From: Paenibacillus sedimenti
GTDB taxonomy: Bacteria > Bacillota > Bacilli > Paenibacillales > NBRC-103111
Length of the DNA: 64,000 nucleotides
Assembly: GCF_014534655.1 (NCBI RefSeq)
Contig: NZ_JACVVD010000015.1
Coordinates: forward strand, 60,771 to 124,770
Direction of reading: 5' to 3'
The notes under the pieces were generated by a model, which saw only the letters and a list, made by a program, of their open reading frames with translations, was not told where the DNA came from and made no database searches. This document shows positions 46,720 through 55,954 of this stretch, one piece after another. Numbering within the stretch: position 1 is the first letter of the stretch; every line of letters begins with the position of its first letter. The position numbers and the translations under genes are program-made.

Positions 46720-48480
46720 ATGGGATACCTGAAAAAATTGCCAATAAGAATCCAGTTATCCGTATTGGTTATTCTCATTATCGTTATCGTTATTTTTATT
46801 ATATTTACCAATTATTTCAAAGCGGCTAAAGTGGTGGAAAAGAAAAATAACGAATATTTTACGGAATTGATCGCTCAAATGAATCAAACCATTTCATCCA
46901 ACAGCGATGTTGTGAAGCGGATCGTTCAAAATATTTCTTATAACTCACCCATTGTTCAACAATATTTGAATGAAACCGACCCGATGGCTAAATATGCAAA
47001 ATATACGCAACTGAAAAGCTATATTTCAGACATGATCAGCATGAAAGACGGTATTTTAGATATCGCGCTGATCGGAAGCGACGGTACGAAATTCAACATC
47101 AACGGTGATATCAATAACCTGTTCCCGCTAAAGGACGAAATACCAAAAAAACAGCTTCATTATTTTTCAGAAATGAAAAACCTCCCCATCAATAACGAAA
47201 ACAAACATGTATTTATTGCAGGAGCTCAAATCTATTCCATCACGAACTTTGAAAACACCAAAGAAATCGGCACTCTCATGATTGTTTTGGATGCAAACGC
47301 TTTATTGGGTTCCTCAAACAGCCCGATGCGTCCGAGCGGAGGTAAGATATACATGGTGGATCGTAAAGGCAATGTTTTTTTTACCAATGATGACTCGGTA
47401 AAGCCCGGAAGCGCCTATTCAGACATTTTGTCATTGGAAAAAGATGGGTCATATATCGTTCAGCAAGGCGTGATTCCCGATATCGGGGGGGAAATCATTT
47501 TTAAACTGCCGCAGAGCGAGCTTTTGAGTGGTATAGGAGATATACGCAAGCAATCATTTATGATCTTCATTATCTCATTATTATTATTGGCCGTTCCTTT
47601 TTTCCTAGTGATCAATAACATTCTCCAGCCTTTGAAGAAGCTGATACGTTTAATGAATGAAATCAAATTAGGAAAACTGAAAAACCTTCAAAAGCGAATC
47701 AGTGTGGAGGGATATGCGGAAATCATTGTAATGGCAAACGAGTTCAACGAGATGCTGGATGAAATTGACGACTTGACTCATCGGCTGTTGGAGAGCAAGA
47801 CAAGACTGTACGAAGCAGAATTGGTCAAAAAGCAGTCCGAAATGGCGTATTTGCAAAGTCAAATCAACCCGCACTTTTTATACAACACGCTGGAGTCTAT
47901 CAAAGGAATTGCAGCGGAAGAAGGGGTTGACAAGATTTTTGATATGACAAAAGCTCTTGCCCTTGTTTTCCGCTATAGTATCAAAGGAACGGATATGGTC
48001 CCTCTTCGTGAGGAACTAACGATTATCAAAAGTTTTATTTACATTCAAAAAATTCGGTTTGGAAACCGGTTTGAAGTGAAATATCATTTTCCCGAAGCGA
48101 TTTTGGAGTGCAAGGTACCGAAAATGATCCTGCAACCGATCGTGGAAAATGCGATTTTTCACGGGATTGAACCTAGAATCGGAGAAGGCTCTCTGCAGCT
48201 TAAAGGAGAGATTTCAGGGAATATAATTCTCCTATCCGTTCAAGATAATGGAGCGGGCATAGAAGCTGAAAAACTTTGTTTGATTAAGGAAAGTTTGTCT
48301 GCTGGGCAGGGGCTAACAGACAAAATCCATGATCGGACCGTCAACATTGGTCTGGCAAACGTAAATAATCGGATAAAGTTGAATTATGGGAACGAGTATG
48401 GCATTATGCTCAAAAGTGAGACAGGTATGGGAACAGAAGTCGTCATCATGATACCGTTTGGGAGTGGCAGCGATGTATAA
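46720..48480 (+). CDS. YesM-type sensor histidine kinase
   Basis: This 586-residue membrane kinase is a distant paralogue of the one at 20400. The first membrane helix is at about 15-33 (SVLVILIIVIVIFIIF), the extracellular sensor at about 40-275 and the second helix at about 283-303. A HAMP-like segment and the kinase core follow: QINPHFLYNTLES (phospho-His about 385), VENAIFHGIEP, VQDNGAGIE and NIGLANVNNRIK. Its stop overlaps the start of the response regulator by eight bases. It likely senses a sugar or envelope signal tied to the importer at 50105-53623. Confidence 0.93.
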   Translation: MGYLKKLPIRIQLSVLVILIIVIVIFIIFTNYFKAAKVVEKKNNEYFTELIAQMNQTISSNSDVVKRIVQNISYNSPIVQQYLNETDPMAKYAKYTQLKSYISDMISMKDGILDIALIGSDGTKFNINGDINNLFPLKDEIPKKQLHYFSEMKNLPINNENKHVFIAGAQIYSITNFENTKEIGTLMIVLDANALLGSSNSPMRPSGGKIYMVDRKGNVFFTNDDSVKPGSAYSDILSLEKDGSYIVQQGVIPDIGGEIIFKLPQSELLSGIGDIRKQSFMIFIISLLLLAVPFFLVINNILQPLKKLIRLMNEIKLGKLKNLQKRISVEGYAEIIVMANEFNEMLDEIDDLTHRLLESKTRLYEAELVKKQSEMAYLQSQINPHFLYNTLESIKGIAAEEGVDKIFDMTKALALVFRYSIKGTDMVPLREELTIIKSFIYIQKIRFGNRFEVKYHFPEAILECKVPKMILQPIVENAIFHGIEPRIGEGSLQLKGEISGNIILLSVQDNGAGIEAEKLCLIKESLSAGQGLTDKIHDRTVNIGLANVNNRIKLNYGNEYGIMLKSETGMGTEVVIMIPFGSGSDV

Positions 48481-49897
48481 AGTTTTTCTTGTTGATGATG
48501 AAGAATTGGTTATTAAGAGTTTAAAAGCAAGCGTTAATTGGAATGAATACGGGTTTGAGGTTGCCGGTTATGCTTTGAGTAGTGCGGAAGCGTTCGAAGC
48601 GATATCGAGCATCAAACCGGACATCGTGTTTACGGATATCCGGATGCCCGGCATGAGCGGCCTTGAACTCATTAAAAATTTAAAGGATACGTTCAGTCGT
48701 GCTCTGTTCATCGTTGTGAGCGGTTACGCTGAATTTGCGTTCGCACAAAAAGCGATTAATTACGGCGCTTTCGGTTACTGTCTGAAGCCATTCGACGATG
48801 CAGAGATTATTGGTTACTTAAAAAAAGCCAAGGTGATTCTGGAAGACCGCGAAACTTCCATTGCAACAGATATTTTGGATTTCATTGAGGAAAATAATGA
48901 ACAAGCAAGGGAAGGTTTACGTAAGGCACTGATCTTATCGGGAATCGATATGGAATCGGCGAATGGAATGAAGGCAGTCGTTTCGATTGGAAAAGATAAG
49001 CTGAAGCTTTACGGATTACGAGGCTGCATCGCCTTGAGAATAGGGTTCGGCAAGTATGCATACCTTGTTCAGAATAGCCCGGAGAACAGTTTGTTCTTCA
49101 ATACGCGAGAAGCTGAAGCAAACGGTACCAAGGGGATCGGGACCAGCAGCGTTATATATAAAGTTGATCAGATCAAAGAAGCCATTCATGCGGCTGAGAT
49201 AAACGCTTATTGCTATTTTACAACAGGTAAAGAATGCAGGCTTTCAGACGAAGCAGCCGACCTACCGGAGAAAGATTATTCCATAAAAAAATTGGTTGAA
49301 GCCACCCGCAATAGCGATATGGTTGTCATTTACGATTCGCTTGATGAGATGGGAGCTTTATTTGCAAACGGGCAATTGCATATGAAACATGCTCTGATTG
49401 CGTACAATCAAATCCTGTCATTCGCCCATAACAGCGAAGAAGAACTATACGAAGATTACATTTATTCCTATGACCAACTGACAAGCTTGTTCAGTACCGT
49501 TCAGGACATGCTGCTGTTCCTGAAAGGGCTGTTAACGGAAAAGCTCAAAACGAAAAATGAATGGAAACCGCTTCATGTAAGAAATCGAACATTCAACGCC
49601 ATTTATAAATATGTCAATGAAAATTATTGCAACGACATATCAATTCCAGACATTTCCAAACGATTTAATGTGAATGCTAATTATATAAGCCAGTTGTTTA
49701 AGAAGGAACTCGGGACGACGTTTACAGAATATATGGCAAAGTTACGGATCGATTACGCTTGCCAATTGCTGACGACCACAGATCTTCCGATGAATGAGAT
49801 AGCCGAAAAAGCGGGGTATAATGATTACTTTTACTTTAGTCGAATTTTTAAAAGAATGATGGGGAATACGCCAAGCTCCTATCGGGCTGGTCGATAA
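48473..49897 (+). CDS. YesN-type response regulator with AraC DNA-binding domain
   Basis: This 474-residue protein has a receiver domain (VFLVDDEELVIKSLKAS, Asp55 in VFTDIRMPG, Lys in GYCLKPFDD), a long middle region and a C-terminal AraC domain (about 375-472, ISKRFNVNANYISQLFKKEL and EKAGYNDYFYFSRIFKRMMG). ATG 48473 lies inside the kinase gene end behind GGGAG, giving translational coupling. A strong terminator follows. Confidence 0.93.
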   Translation: MYKVFLVDDEELVIKSLKASVNWNEYGFEVAGYALSSAEAFEAISSIKPDIVFTDIRMPGMSGLELIKNLKDTFSRALFIVVSGYAEFAFAQKAINYGAFGYCLKPFDDAEIIGYLKKAKVILEDRETSIATDILDFIEENNEQAREGLRKALILSGIDMESANGMKAVVSIGKDKLKLYGLRGCIALRIGFGKYAYLVQNSPENSLFFNTREAEANGTKGIGTSSVIYKVDQIKEAIHAAEINAYCYFTTGKECRLSDEAADLPEKDYSIKKLVEATRNSDMVVIYDSLDEMGALFANGQLHMKHALIAYNQILSFAHNSEEELYEDYIYSYDQLTSLFSTVQDMLLFLKGLLTEKLKTKNEWKPLHVRNRTFNAIYKYVNENYCNDISIPDISKRFNVNANYISQLFKKELGTTFTEYMAKLRIDYACQLLTTTDLPMNEIAEKAGYNDYFYFSRIFKRMMGNTPSSYRAGR

Positions 49898-49901
49898 AAG
49901 G

Positions 49902-49936
49902 AAATTCCGGCCGGGACCAGGTCGGAATTTTTTTTT
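49902..49936 (+). terminator. Rho-independent terminator after the two-component genes
   Basis: AATTCCGGCC pairs with GGTCGGAATT around a short loop and runs into nine T residues. It separates regulator and transporter transcripts. Confidence 0.85.
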
Positions 49937-49988
49937 CATGTATGGACGCTGCTTAGAAGTACATGGATTGATTTTAGCATCTTCAAAG

Positions 49989-50002
49989 ATAAATCGCTTA
50001 CA
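49989..50002 (+). promoter_or_regulatory. Cre-like site before the second importer operon
   Basis: ATAAATCGCTTACA matches the CcpA operator consensus at 12 of 14 positions (the first two differ). It lies about 100 bases before the first permease gene. Confidence 0.4.
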
Positions 50003-50104
50003 ACCGATTCAAATAATGCAACTTTAACTAAGATGCGTGAATGTTTCTGTCGACAAAAAACCTTTATGATGGACTTATAAAGAAAATGACAGAGGTGAAA
50101 CGGA

Positions 50105-51064
50105 TTGGAGAAGCAGGAGTCACTTGAACTACAAAGCAGCATAACCTTGCGGCCGTCAATCAAACAATTGTGGAAAGAAATCGCAAAGCATAAGTACCTT
50201 TATGTTCTTGTAGCGCCGATCGTTATTTTTTACATTATTTTCTCCTACATTCCCATGTACGGAATTGTACTCGCTTTCAAAGAATTCGACTATTCCAAAG
50301 GAATACTGGAAAGTCCATGGAATCATTTTCAAAACTTTAGAGACGTTTTCGGAAATCCGGATTTTGTGGTCGCCTTTCGCAACACGATTCTGATCAGTTT
50401 GGGCAGACTAATCATTGAGTTTCCGATTCCGATCTTTCTGGCCTTGCTGCTGAATGAAATTTCGAAAGGCCGAATGACCCGCATTTTTCAAACCGTTTTC
50501 ACCTTTCCACATTTTATCAGCTGGGTCGTTCTAAGTGGAATTATTGTTGGGATATTTAGCGATCAAGGCATGTACAATCAAATCCTTACGGTTATTGGAC
50601 TTGAAAAAAAGTCTGTATTGACGGACGGTCCCAGTTTTACCGCCGTTTTGTTCCTGTCGAATATATGGAAAGAGGCAGGTTGGTCGTGCATTCTTTATTT
50701 GGCAGCTATCGCAGGAATAAATCCGGAGCTGTACGAAGCGGCAGCCGTCGATGGCGCCAATCGTTTCCAACAAATGAAGGCGATTACTTGGCCGGTCGTG
50801 AGATCAGCCGCGGCTATTCTCTTGATATTGGCCGTAGGTCAAACTATGAACGGCGGTTTCGATCAGATCTTTAACATGTACAACCCCGCTGTCTATAAAT
50901 ATACGGATATTCTGGACACTTACGTATATCGCAGCGCATTTACGGATTCGACCGGATTCGGTTTTGCTACGACTGTTGGCCTTTTGAAGTCTATAATCAA
51001 TTTTGCTTTGTTATTCGGAGCCAACTACCTCGTCAAAACCATTGGTAAGGAGGAGGGCTTGTAA
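50105..51064 (+). CDS. Sugar ABC transporter permease, LplB type
   Basis: This 319-residue permease has about six membrane helices, IIFSYIPMYGIVLAFKEFDY, the coupling loop EAAAVDGANRFQQMKAITWP and the end GANYLVKTIGKEEGL. The start is TTG at 50105, with AGAGGTG eight bases upstream. The next permease starts immediately after its stop. In this locus the permeases precede the binding protein, unlike the locus at 23718-27440. Confidence 0.92.
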   Translation: MEKQESLELQSSITLRPSIKQLWKEIAKHKYLYVLVAPIVIFYIIFSYIPMYGIVLAFKEFDYSKGILESPWNHFQNFRDVFGNPDFVVAFRNTILISLGRLIIEFPIPIFLALLLNEISKGRMTRIFQTVFTFPHFISWVVLSGIIVGIFSDQGMYNQILTVIGLEKKSVLTDGPSFTAVLFLSNIWKEAGWSCILYLAAIAGINPELYEAAAVDGANRFQQMKAITWPVVRSAAAILLILAVGQTMNGGFDQIFNMYNPAVYKYTDILDTYVYRSAFTDSTGFGFATTVGLLKSIINFALLFGANYLVKTIGKEEGL

Positions 51065-51940
51065 GTGAAAAACAGAATTAATCTAACCAATCTTATCATT
51101 ACTCTTTTCCTGGCTATCTTTGCTCTTCTTGCTTTGTTTCCATTTTATCAGACGTTGATGTTGTCGTTCTCGACCGTAACCGATGTCGGTTCGAGCAGAT
51201 TGTTCTTGTATCCGTCAACGTTTGATTTGTCATCCTATACGTATTTATTTATTGATGGGAAGGTCACTCGAGGGTTATTCATATCCGTAATCGTAACCAT
51301 AACAGGAACCGTTTTCAGTCTGATCGTAACTACCGCCGGAGCCTATGCCTTGTCCAAAAAGTCATTGCCTGGTAGAAACCTTATCTTTAATTGCATTATT
51401 TTTACGATGTTCTTTTCCGGAGGGTTGATCCCATACTTTCTTACCTTGCAAAAGCTTCATTTGCAAAATAGTCTGCTTGTGATGATCGTGCCTCTTGCCG
51501 TCAATACCTTTTATCTTATTCTGATGAAAAATTTTTTCAATACGATCGAGCCATCGTTGGAAGAATCGGCCAAAATCGATGGCGCCCATGATATTACGAT
51601 TCTGGTACGGATTATAGTACCTGTATCCATGCCGATCATTGCGACGATGATATTGTTTTATGCCGTAGACCGTTGGAATGAATGGTGGTTGCCTACGCTT
51701 TTTATTAACGACACGAAATTGTATCCGCTTCAATTAGTATTGCGAAATGCCTTGACGAACATAACCTCAATTATTAATAACGCAGCGGGCGCTCAATTGG
51801 CAAAGGGAACTCAGAATATTTACGGAGATTCGGTCAGATCCGCCATGATTGTGATTTCCGCAGTCCCCATTATAATGGTTTATCCGTTTATCCAGAAGTA
51901 TTTTGCCAAAGGAATCATGATCGGATCAATTAAAGGTTAA
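51065..51940 (+). CDS. Sugar ABC transporter permease, LplC/YtcP (MalG) type
   Basis: This 291-residue permease has about six membrane helices, ALFPFYQTLMLSFSTVTDVG near the N-terminus, the coupling loop ESAKIDGAHDITILVRIIVP and the ending KYFAKGIMIGSIKG. The GTG start abuts the upstream stop, and an AAGGAGGAGG site lies in the end of the previous gene, so the two are translationally coupled. Confidence 0.92.
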   Translation: MKNRINLTNLIITLFLAIFALLALFPFYQTLMLSFSTVTDVGSSRLFLYPSTFDLSSYTYLFIDGKVTRGLFISVIVTITGTVFSLIVTTAGAYALSKKSLPGRNLIFNCIIFTMFFSGGLIPYFLTLQKLHLQNSLLVMIVPLAVNTFYLILMKNFFNTIEPSLEESAKIDGAHDITILVRIIVPVSMPIIATMILFYAVDRWNEWWLPTLFINDTKLYPLQLVLRNALTNITSIINNAAGAQLAKGTQNIYGDSVRSAMIVISAVPIIMVYPFIQKYFAKGIMIGSIKG

Positions 51941-51991
51941 TAATACTAGCAAAAGCTATTATTATAAAAAAAAATTAAAGGGAGAGTTTGT

Positions 51992-53623
51992 ATGAAAAAA
52001 AGAAAAAAAACGGTTGTGTCGGCCGTAACATTTATTGCTCTGGCTATGGTCTTCGCCGGTTGCGGCAGTAATGAAAAGAAAGAGCAGGCATCTTCCTCTT
52101 CAACCACGCCGAGCGCTTCCGAATCTGCGACCAAAGCAAACACGAAGCAACTTACGCTCAACGTTTCTTGGATGGGGATTAAAGATGGATTCGACGCTTC
52201 CGGCGCCAAGGATGACGCCATATTCAATGATTTGCAAAAAAAATTCAACATTACGGTTAATCCGGTACAGGTCACCTGGAACGACTGGCAGGACAAGGCG
52301 AAGGTGTGGGCGGCTTCCAGTCAACTGCCTGACATTTTCCCTAACGTTATTGCGGTAGAAAATCCCAGCTTGTATGCTTCGTGGGCTAAACAAGGTGTTA
52401 TTAAAGCGCTTCCGGACGATTTAAGCAAATATCCGAATATTGCCAAAATCATGAAGCTGCCTTCCGTTCAGCCGCTGAAGGTGGATGGCAAATTCTATAT
52501 GGTTCCAAGAATGACATATAACGATTCAAGCGATTGGGTTATGGACAGAGCAATTGTTTATCGTAAGGATTGGGCGGCGCAAGCAGGTTTCACATCCGAA
52601 CCGAAAAGCTTTGATGAATTTGTCGCTATGATCAAGGCCGTCCAGAAGCAGCATCCCGGTACTGTTGGAATTGCGCTTCAAAACAAGTCTTTTTTGAATA
52701 CGATCTTTCTTTCAAGCTTCCCTGAAATGTCAAATAGCAAGTCTTGGACGAATGAAGGCGGAAAATGGATGCCTTCCTATGCCTCATCCAAAACAGTGGA
52801 CGGAATCAAACAGTTAAGACAGCTTTATTCAGAGGGTCTGCTGGATAAGGATTTCGGGATCCAGAAGGAAGGGGACGGCTTCACGAAGTTTATGAACGGC
52901 CAAGCTTTCATCTCTTTTGGCTCATCGTTTTTTGGCACTGCCGCTAACGTCGATACATTTAAAAAAGCGAATCCCGGTGTAAAGGTTGCGGATGCGGTTG
53001 GATTTATGAATATTTGGCCTGCAGCGGACGGAAACCGATATTCATTTGTCGAAACACCATACTGGTCCGAGATTTTCTTCAGCAACAAGCTGGATGACGC
53101 CAAATTCGACAGAGCGCTTCAATTGATTGATTATATGGCCTCCGAGGAGTATGACGCATTAACGAGAAACGGTATTCAAGGTGTAGATTACAAGATTGAG
53201 GGAGGTAAAGCTTTATCACTGCTAAATGCCGACGATTCACTCAAAAAGAAATACCCGATCACAGACGCAATGGGTGCGCTGGCATCATGGCGCGGCGGAT
53301 TCTATAAAGCCGGTAAAGTGGTCGTCAATTCCAATCCGGACGTGGCTGCCTGGGAGTCCTATGATCATGATACTTTTGTGAAATTGAAGAAAGAAAACAA
53401 ACCAGCGCCAATCAACTTCGATGTTATGTTAATGACCACACCGGCGAAAGACAAACTCGGAGCATTTTACTCAGGCGCTCAGGACGATCTCATCAAAGTC
53501 ATTCTCGGGAAAGACGATCCTGTAAAGATGTGGCAAGAAGCTATTAAAAGCTATGATGCCAAGGGTCTGCAAGAGGCCATTGCCGAAGTGAATGCGAAGG
53601 CTAAGGAGTTGGGTATTAAATAA
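51992..53623 (+). CDS. Extracellular sugar-binding lipoprotein
   Basis: This 543-residue ABC importer receptor has a Lys-rich start (MKKRKKTVVSAV), a hydrophobic stretch and the lipobox MVFAGC (Cys about 24), then a Ser/Thr/Glu linker. The core shows FNITVNPVQVTWNDWQDKAK, SQLPDIFPN and DRAIVYRKDWAAQAG. The length is normal. It works with permeases 50105 and 51065 and an ATPase from elsewhere. The sequence is well diverged from the receptor at 23718, so it probably takes a different ligand. Confidence 0.93.
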   Translation: MKKRKKTVVSAVTFIALAMVFAGCGSNEKKEQASSSSTTPSASESATKANTKQLTLNVSWMGIKDGFDASGAKDDAIFNDLQKKFNITVNPVQVTWNDWQDKAKVWAASSQLPDIFPNVIAVENPSLYASWAKQGVIKALPDDLSKYPNIAKIMKLPSVQPLKVDGKFYMVPRMTYNDSSDWVMDRAIVYRKDWAAQAGFTSEPKSFDEFVAMIKAVQKQHPGTVGIALQNKSFLNTIFLSSFPEMSNSKSWTNEGGKWMPSYASSKTVDGIKQLRQLYSEGLLDKDFGIQKEGDGFTKFMNGQAFISFGSSFFGTAANVDTFKKANPGVKVADAVGFMNIWPAADGNRYSFVETPYWSEIFFSNKLDDAKFDRALQLIDYMASEEYDALTRNGIQGVDYKIEGGKALSLLNADDSLKKKYPITDAMGALASWRGGFYKAGKVVVNSNPDVAAWESYDHDTFVKLKKENKPAPINFDVMLMTTPAKDKLGAFYSGAQDDLIKVILGKDDPVKMWQEAIKSYDAKGLQEAIAEVNAKAKELGIK

Positions 53624-53685
53624 TTTTACTAGATATTTACCGTTAGCAGAATGATCACTGCCTCATATTACTTTCATTCTGATGA

Positions 53686-53712
53686 CCGCTAGTTTCCTTT
53701 GTGAACTAGCGG
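53686..53712 (+). terminator. Hairpin between binding protein and GH43-like genes
   Basis: CCGCTAGTT pairs with AACTAGCGG around a nine-base loop, 63 bases after the stop. Only a weak T-rich sequence follows, so it may attenuate transcription into the next gene. Confidence 0.6.
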
Positions 53713-53783
53713 TTGTTCATAGATTGGATGTTTTACTGCTGAAATTTATTCAACTTGCTTTTTTGAATAGGAGGAATGATGAG

Positions 53784-54716
53784 ATGAAAGGACCGCTGTA
53801 CCGCGATCCGATCTATGACGGAGCTACGGATCCCGTTCTTGTATGGAACAGACAATTGAAGGAATGGTGGATGATCTATACGAGCCGACGTGCGACCGCT
53901 GAAGGCTCGAATGTTGCCTGGGTGCACGGAAGTGACCTTGGCGTCGCTTCCTCGAAGGATGGCGGTCAAAATTGGGTTTACCGGGGAACATTGCCCGGGC
54001 TTGATATTGAATGGGGCCGGAATACGTTCTGGGCACCGGAAATCATTTGGCACGATGGCCTGTACCATATGTATGTCAGCTACATTCAAGGCGTACCGGA
54101 CCGTTGGGCGGGGAATCCGCGCCATATGATGTATTATACGAGTCCGGACCTGCTGACATGGACTTTCCGTTCGCCCATACAGCTCAGCTCTAACCGGGTC
54201 ATAGACGCATGCATCTACAGGATGCCGGACGGACGTTTCCGGATGTGGTATAAGGATGAAGCTAATGGTTCCGTGACATATGCGGCAGATAGTATGAACC
54301 TGTCGGATTGGAAGGTCGTCGGGCCGATCCTGACTCATCAAGCGCACGAAGGACCCAATGTTTTTCGGTACAAGGGTTACTATTGGATGATCATTGATGA
54401 ATGGAAAGGGCAGGCAGTATACCGTTCGGACGATTTGGAGGCGTGGGAGCGTAACGGTCTGATTCTGGATCAGCCCGGCAGCAGGCAAGACGATGATTCG
54501 TTCGGATATCATGCGGATGTTGTCGTTCAGGATGAGCAAGCTTATATCTTTTATTTTACACATCCGAAGCACAGCTGCGATTCTAGTGCCGTCATGTCCT
54601 ACATGAACCAACGATCAACTGTTCAAGTAGCGCAGCTCAATGTAATCGATGGCGTATTAATATGCGACAGGAACCAACATTTTGAGCTGAATTTGCAGGC
54701 GGAAGATGAGAGATAA
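53784..54716 (+). CDS. GH43/GH117-like five-bladed propeller glycosidase
   Basis: This 310-residue protein without signal peptide shows the propeller pattern of GH43-like enzymes: DGATDPVLVWNRQLKEWWMI (candidate base Asp), TFWAPEIIWHDGLYHMYVSY and DACIYRMPDGRFRMWYKDEA (acidic active-site residues). GPNVFRYKGYYWMIIDEW and HADVVVQDEQAYIFYF complete the blades. ATG 53784 is chosen over an upstream extension because AGGAGG lies nine bases before it. It follows the importer operon and probably splits imported oligosaccharides. A fragment of a sister gene remains at 20060-20150. Confidence 0.8.
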   Translation: MKGPLYRDPIYDGATDPVLVWNRQLKEWWMIYTSRRATAEGSNVAWVHGSDLGVASSKDGGQNWVYRGTLPGLDIEWGRNTFWAPEIIWHDGLYHMYVSYIQGVPDRWAGNPRHMMYYTSPDLLTWTFRSPIQLSSNRVIDACIYRMPDGRFRMWYKDEANGSVTYAADSMNLSDWKVVGPILTHQAHEGPNVFRYKGYYWMIIDEWKGQAVYRSDDLEAWERNGLILDQPGSRQDDDSFGYHADVVVQDEQAYIFYFTHPKHSCDSSAVMSYMNQRSTVQVAQLNVIDGVLICDRNQHFELNLQAEDER

Positions 54717-54782
54717 GGCGGGCAACGTACAGCACGACAAATCCGGCAAAAAGTAACCCTACATGAACGAATCCCCATTGGC

Positions 54783-55028
54783 CTACTCGACCGGTGGGGT
54801 ATTTTTATGTCTTCGCATATACTCTTTCACGGCCTCTACCACAACATCAACCATCTTCTTATTCTGTTTCGCGGCGAATATCTTTAACTCCGTATGGAAT
54901 TGATCATCGAAATCAAATGTTGCTTTTTTCTTATTTACAGGTTTCTGTATACCTGTATTTACAGTTTCCTGTATTTCTTGACTCCGCCGTTTTCCTAATA
55001 ACTGCTCAATCGCATCACGCTTGGACAC
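54783..55028 (-). CDS. Ribbon-helix-helix DNA-binding partner of ParA
   Basis: An 81-residue frame from GTG 55028 has a Lys/Gln-rich N-terminal arm and a C-terminal ribbon-helix-helix fold (about 38-75, ATFDFDDQFHTELKIFAAKQ, NKKMVDVVVEAVKEYMRRHK). This layout matches small centromere-binding proteins such as ParG and Omega that act with type Ib ParA ATPases. It overlaps the end of parA by 14 bases. Octamer-phased TACAG repeats occur within and around it and are its likely binding sites. Confidence 0.7.
   Translation of the reverse strand: MSKRDAIEQLLGKRRSQEIQETVNTGIQKPVNKKKATFDFDDQFHTELKIFAAKQNKKMVDVVVEAVKEYMRRHKNTPPVE
54931..54980. repeat. Cluster of TACAG/CTGTA octamer-phased repeats, inside the RHH gene
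   Basis: Read leftward, the units are AATACAGG, AAACTGTA, AATACAGG, TATACAGA and AACCTGTA in successive 8-base steps. Direct and inverted units alternate, as in the operators of ribbon-helix-helix partition proteins. Confidence 0.55.
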
Positions 55029-55779
55029 GCTGCTCCAGCTCCTCGACAAAATTTCTATAATTGCTTAGTGCCGATGTATCCGTATTACTGTATTCCTGTA
55101 TTCCTGTAATAGAAAATTCCTTGATTCTATTTTTACGCTTTATTTCCGTTCGAAACACAACTTCCTCGTATTCCCTCCTTACTCTATCAATGATTGTTTT
55201 ATCTATGATTGTTCTAGAATCGATCATTGTTGGCAATATGCCGCATAAAACAAGGTTCAGCTTTTTAACCTCTTTAATGTGAATCATTGTTGCGATGTAT
55301 CTGTCCAGCGCGTCATAACACATGGGTTCGCATTGCAGCATGACGATTGCATAGTCTGAAGCCACTAAACCATTAATCGTGTGCTCTCCGAGATTTGGAG
55401 GTAAATCAATAAGTATGTAGTCGTATCTGGCCTTTACTTTATGTAGTGTATCTCTCAAAATGGTTGAACTCATTGAAGGATTTTGATGGATAAGCATGGG
55501 CAGAGTTGCAAGCATTTCATCAGCCGGAATGAAGTGAAGGTTGTAGGTTAACTTGCGGATGTAGGGGGTGGGATTCATGTTTTTACATGCCTCAAAAATA
55601 GTCATTTTGGAGTAATCGTGTATATCTCTTTGAGTAAGAAACTGTGTTAAATTGCCTTGGCTATCGAAGTCCACACAGAGAACCTTGTACTTCTTAGAGA
55701 GAAGATACCCCGTGATGGCCGTGGTTGTCGTTTTGCCAACGCCGCCTTTTTGATTACCGATTGAAATAATGGCTCCCAT
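55015..55779 (-). CDS. ParA/Soj-family partition ATPase
   Basis: This 254-residue protein begins MGAIISIGNQKGGVGKTTTT with the deviant Walker A motif (about 10-18). It continues with VLCVDFDSQGNLTQFL (Walker A') and YILIDLPPNLGEHTINGLV (Walker B). It lacks an N-terminal helix-turn-helix, so it is of the small type Ib class that works with a ribbon-helix-helix partner, which follows and overlaps it. The ATG follows AAGGAGG. Such pairs usually segregate plasmids, so a chromosomal copy suggests an integrated element or a later change of role. Confidence 0.9.
   Translation of the reverse strand: MGAIISIGNQKGGVGKTTTTAITGYLLSKKYKVLCVDFDSQGNLTQFLTQRDIHDYSKMTIFEACKNMNPTPYIRKLTYNLHFIPADEMLATLPMLIHQNPSMSSTILRDTLHKVKARYDYILIDLPPNLGEHTINGLVASDYAIVMLQCEPMCYDALDRYIATMIHIKEVKKLNLVLCGILPTMIDSRTIIDKTIIDRVRREYEEVVFRTEIKRKNRIKEFSITGIQEYSNTDTSALSNYRNFVEELEQRVQA
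55074..55111. repeat. Octamer-phased TACAG repeats inside the 3' part of parA
   Basis: Read leftward, TTACAGGA, ATACAGGA, ATACAGTA and ATACGGAT follow one another in 8-base steps. They encode part of ITGIQEYSNTD in ParA, so the array is both coding and a likely protein site. Confidence 0.55.
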
Positions 55780-55792
55780 AACCTATTCCTCC

Positions 55793-55824
55793 TTATTTCT
55801 GTAAACCTTTATTCCTGTATATAG
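55793..55824. repeat. TACAG-type repeats in the parA promoter region
   Basis: Read leftward, ATACAGGA, ATAAAGGT and TTACAGAA stand in 8-base steps directly before the parA ribosome-binding site. They are the likely operator for autoregulation by the ribbon-helix-helix protein. Confidence 0.5.
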
Positions 55825-55954
55825 TTCTACAATAGCTCTATTTAAAAGGGGGTCATGGACGTTTTTGTTTATTGAGGTAACAGGCAGGATTTTTGCGTAA
55901 TGGAGAATCGTAGGTGGGGAATAATACCTTTATAGGAAGGTGGTGCAATCAGTC

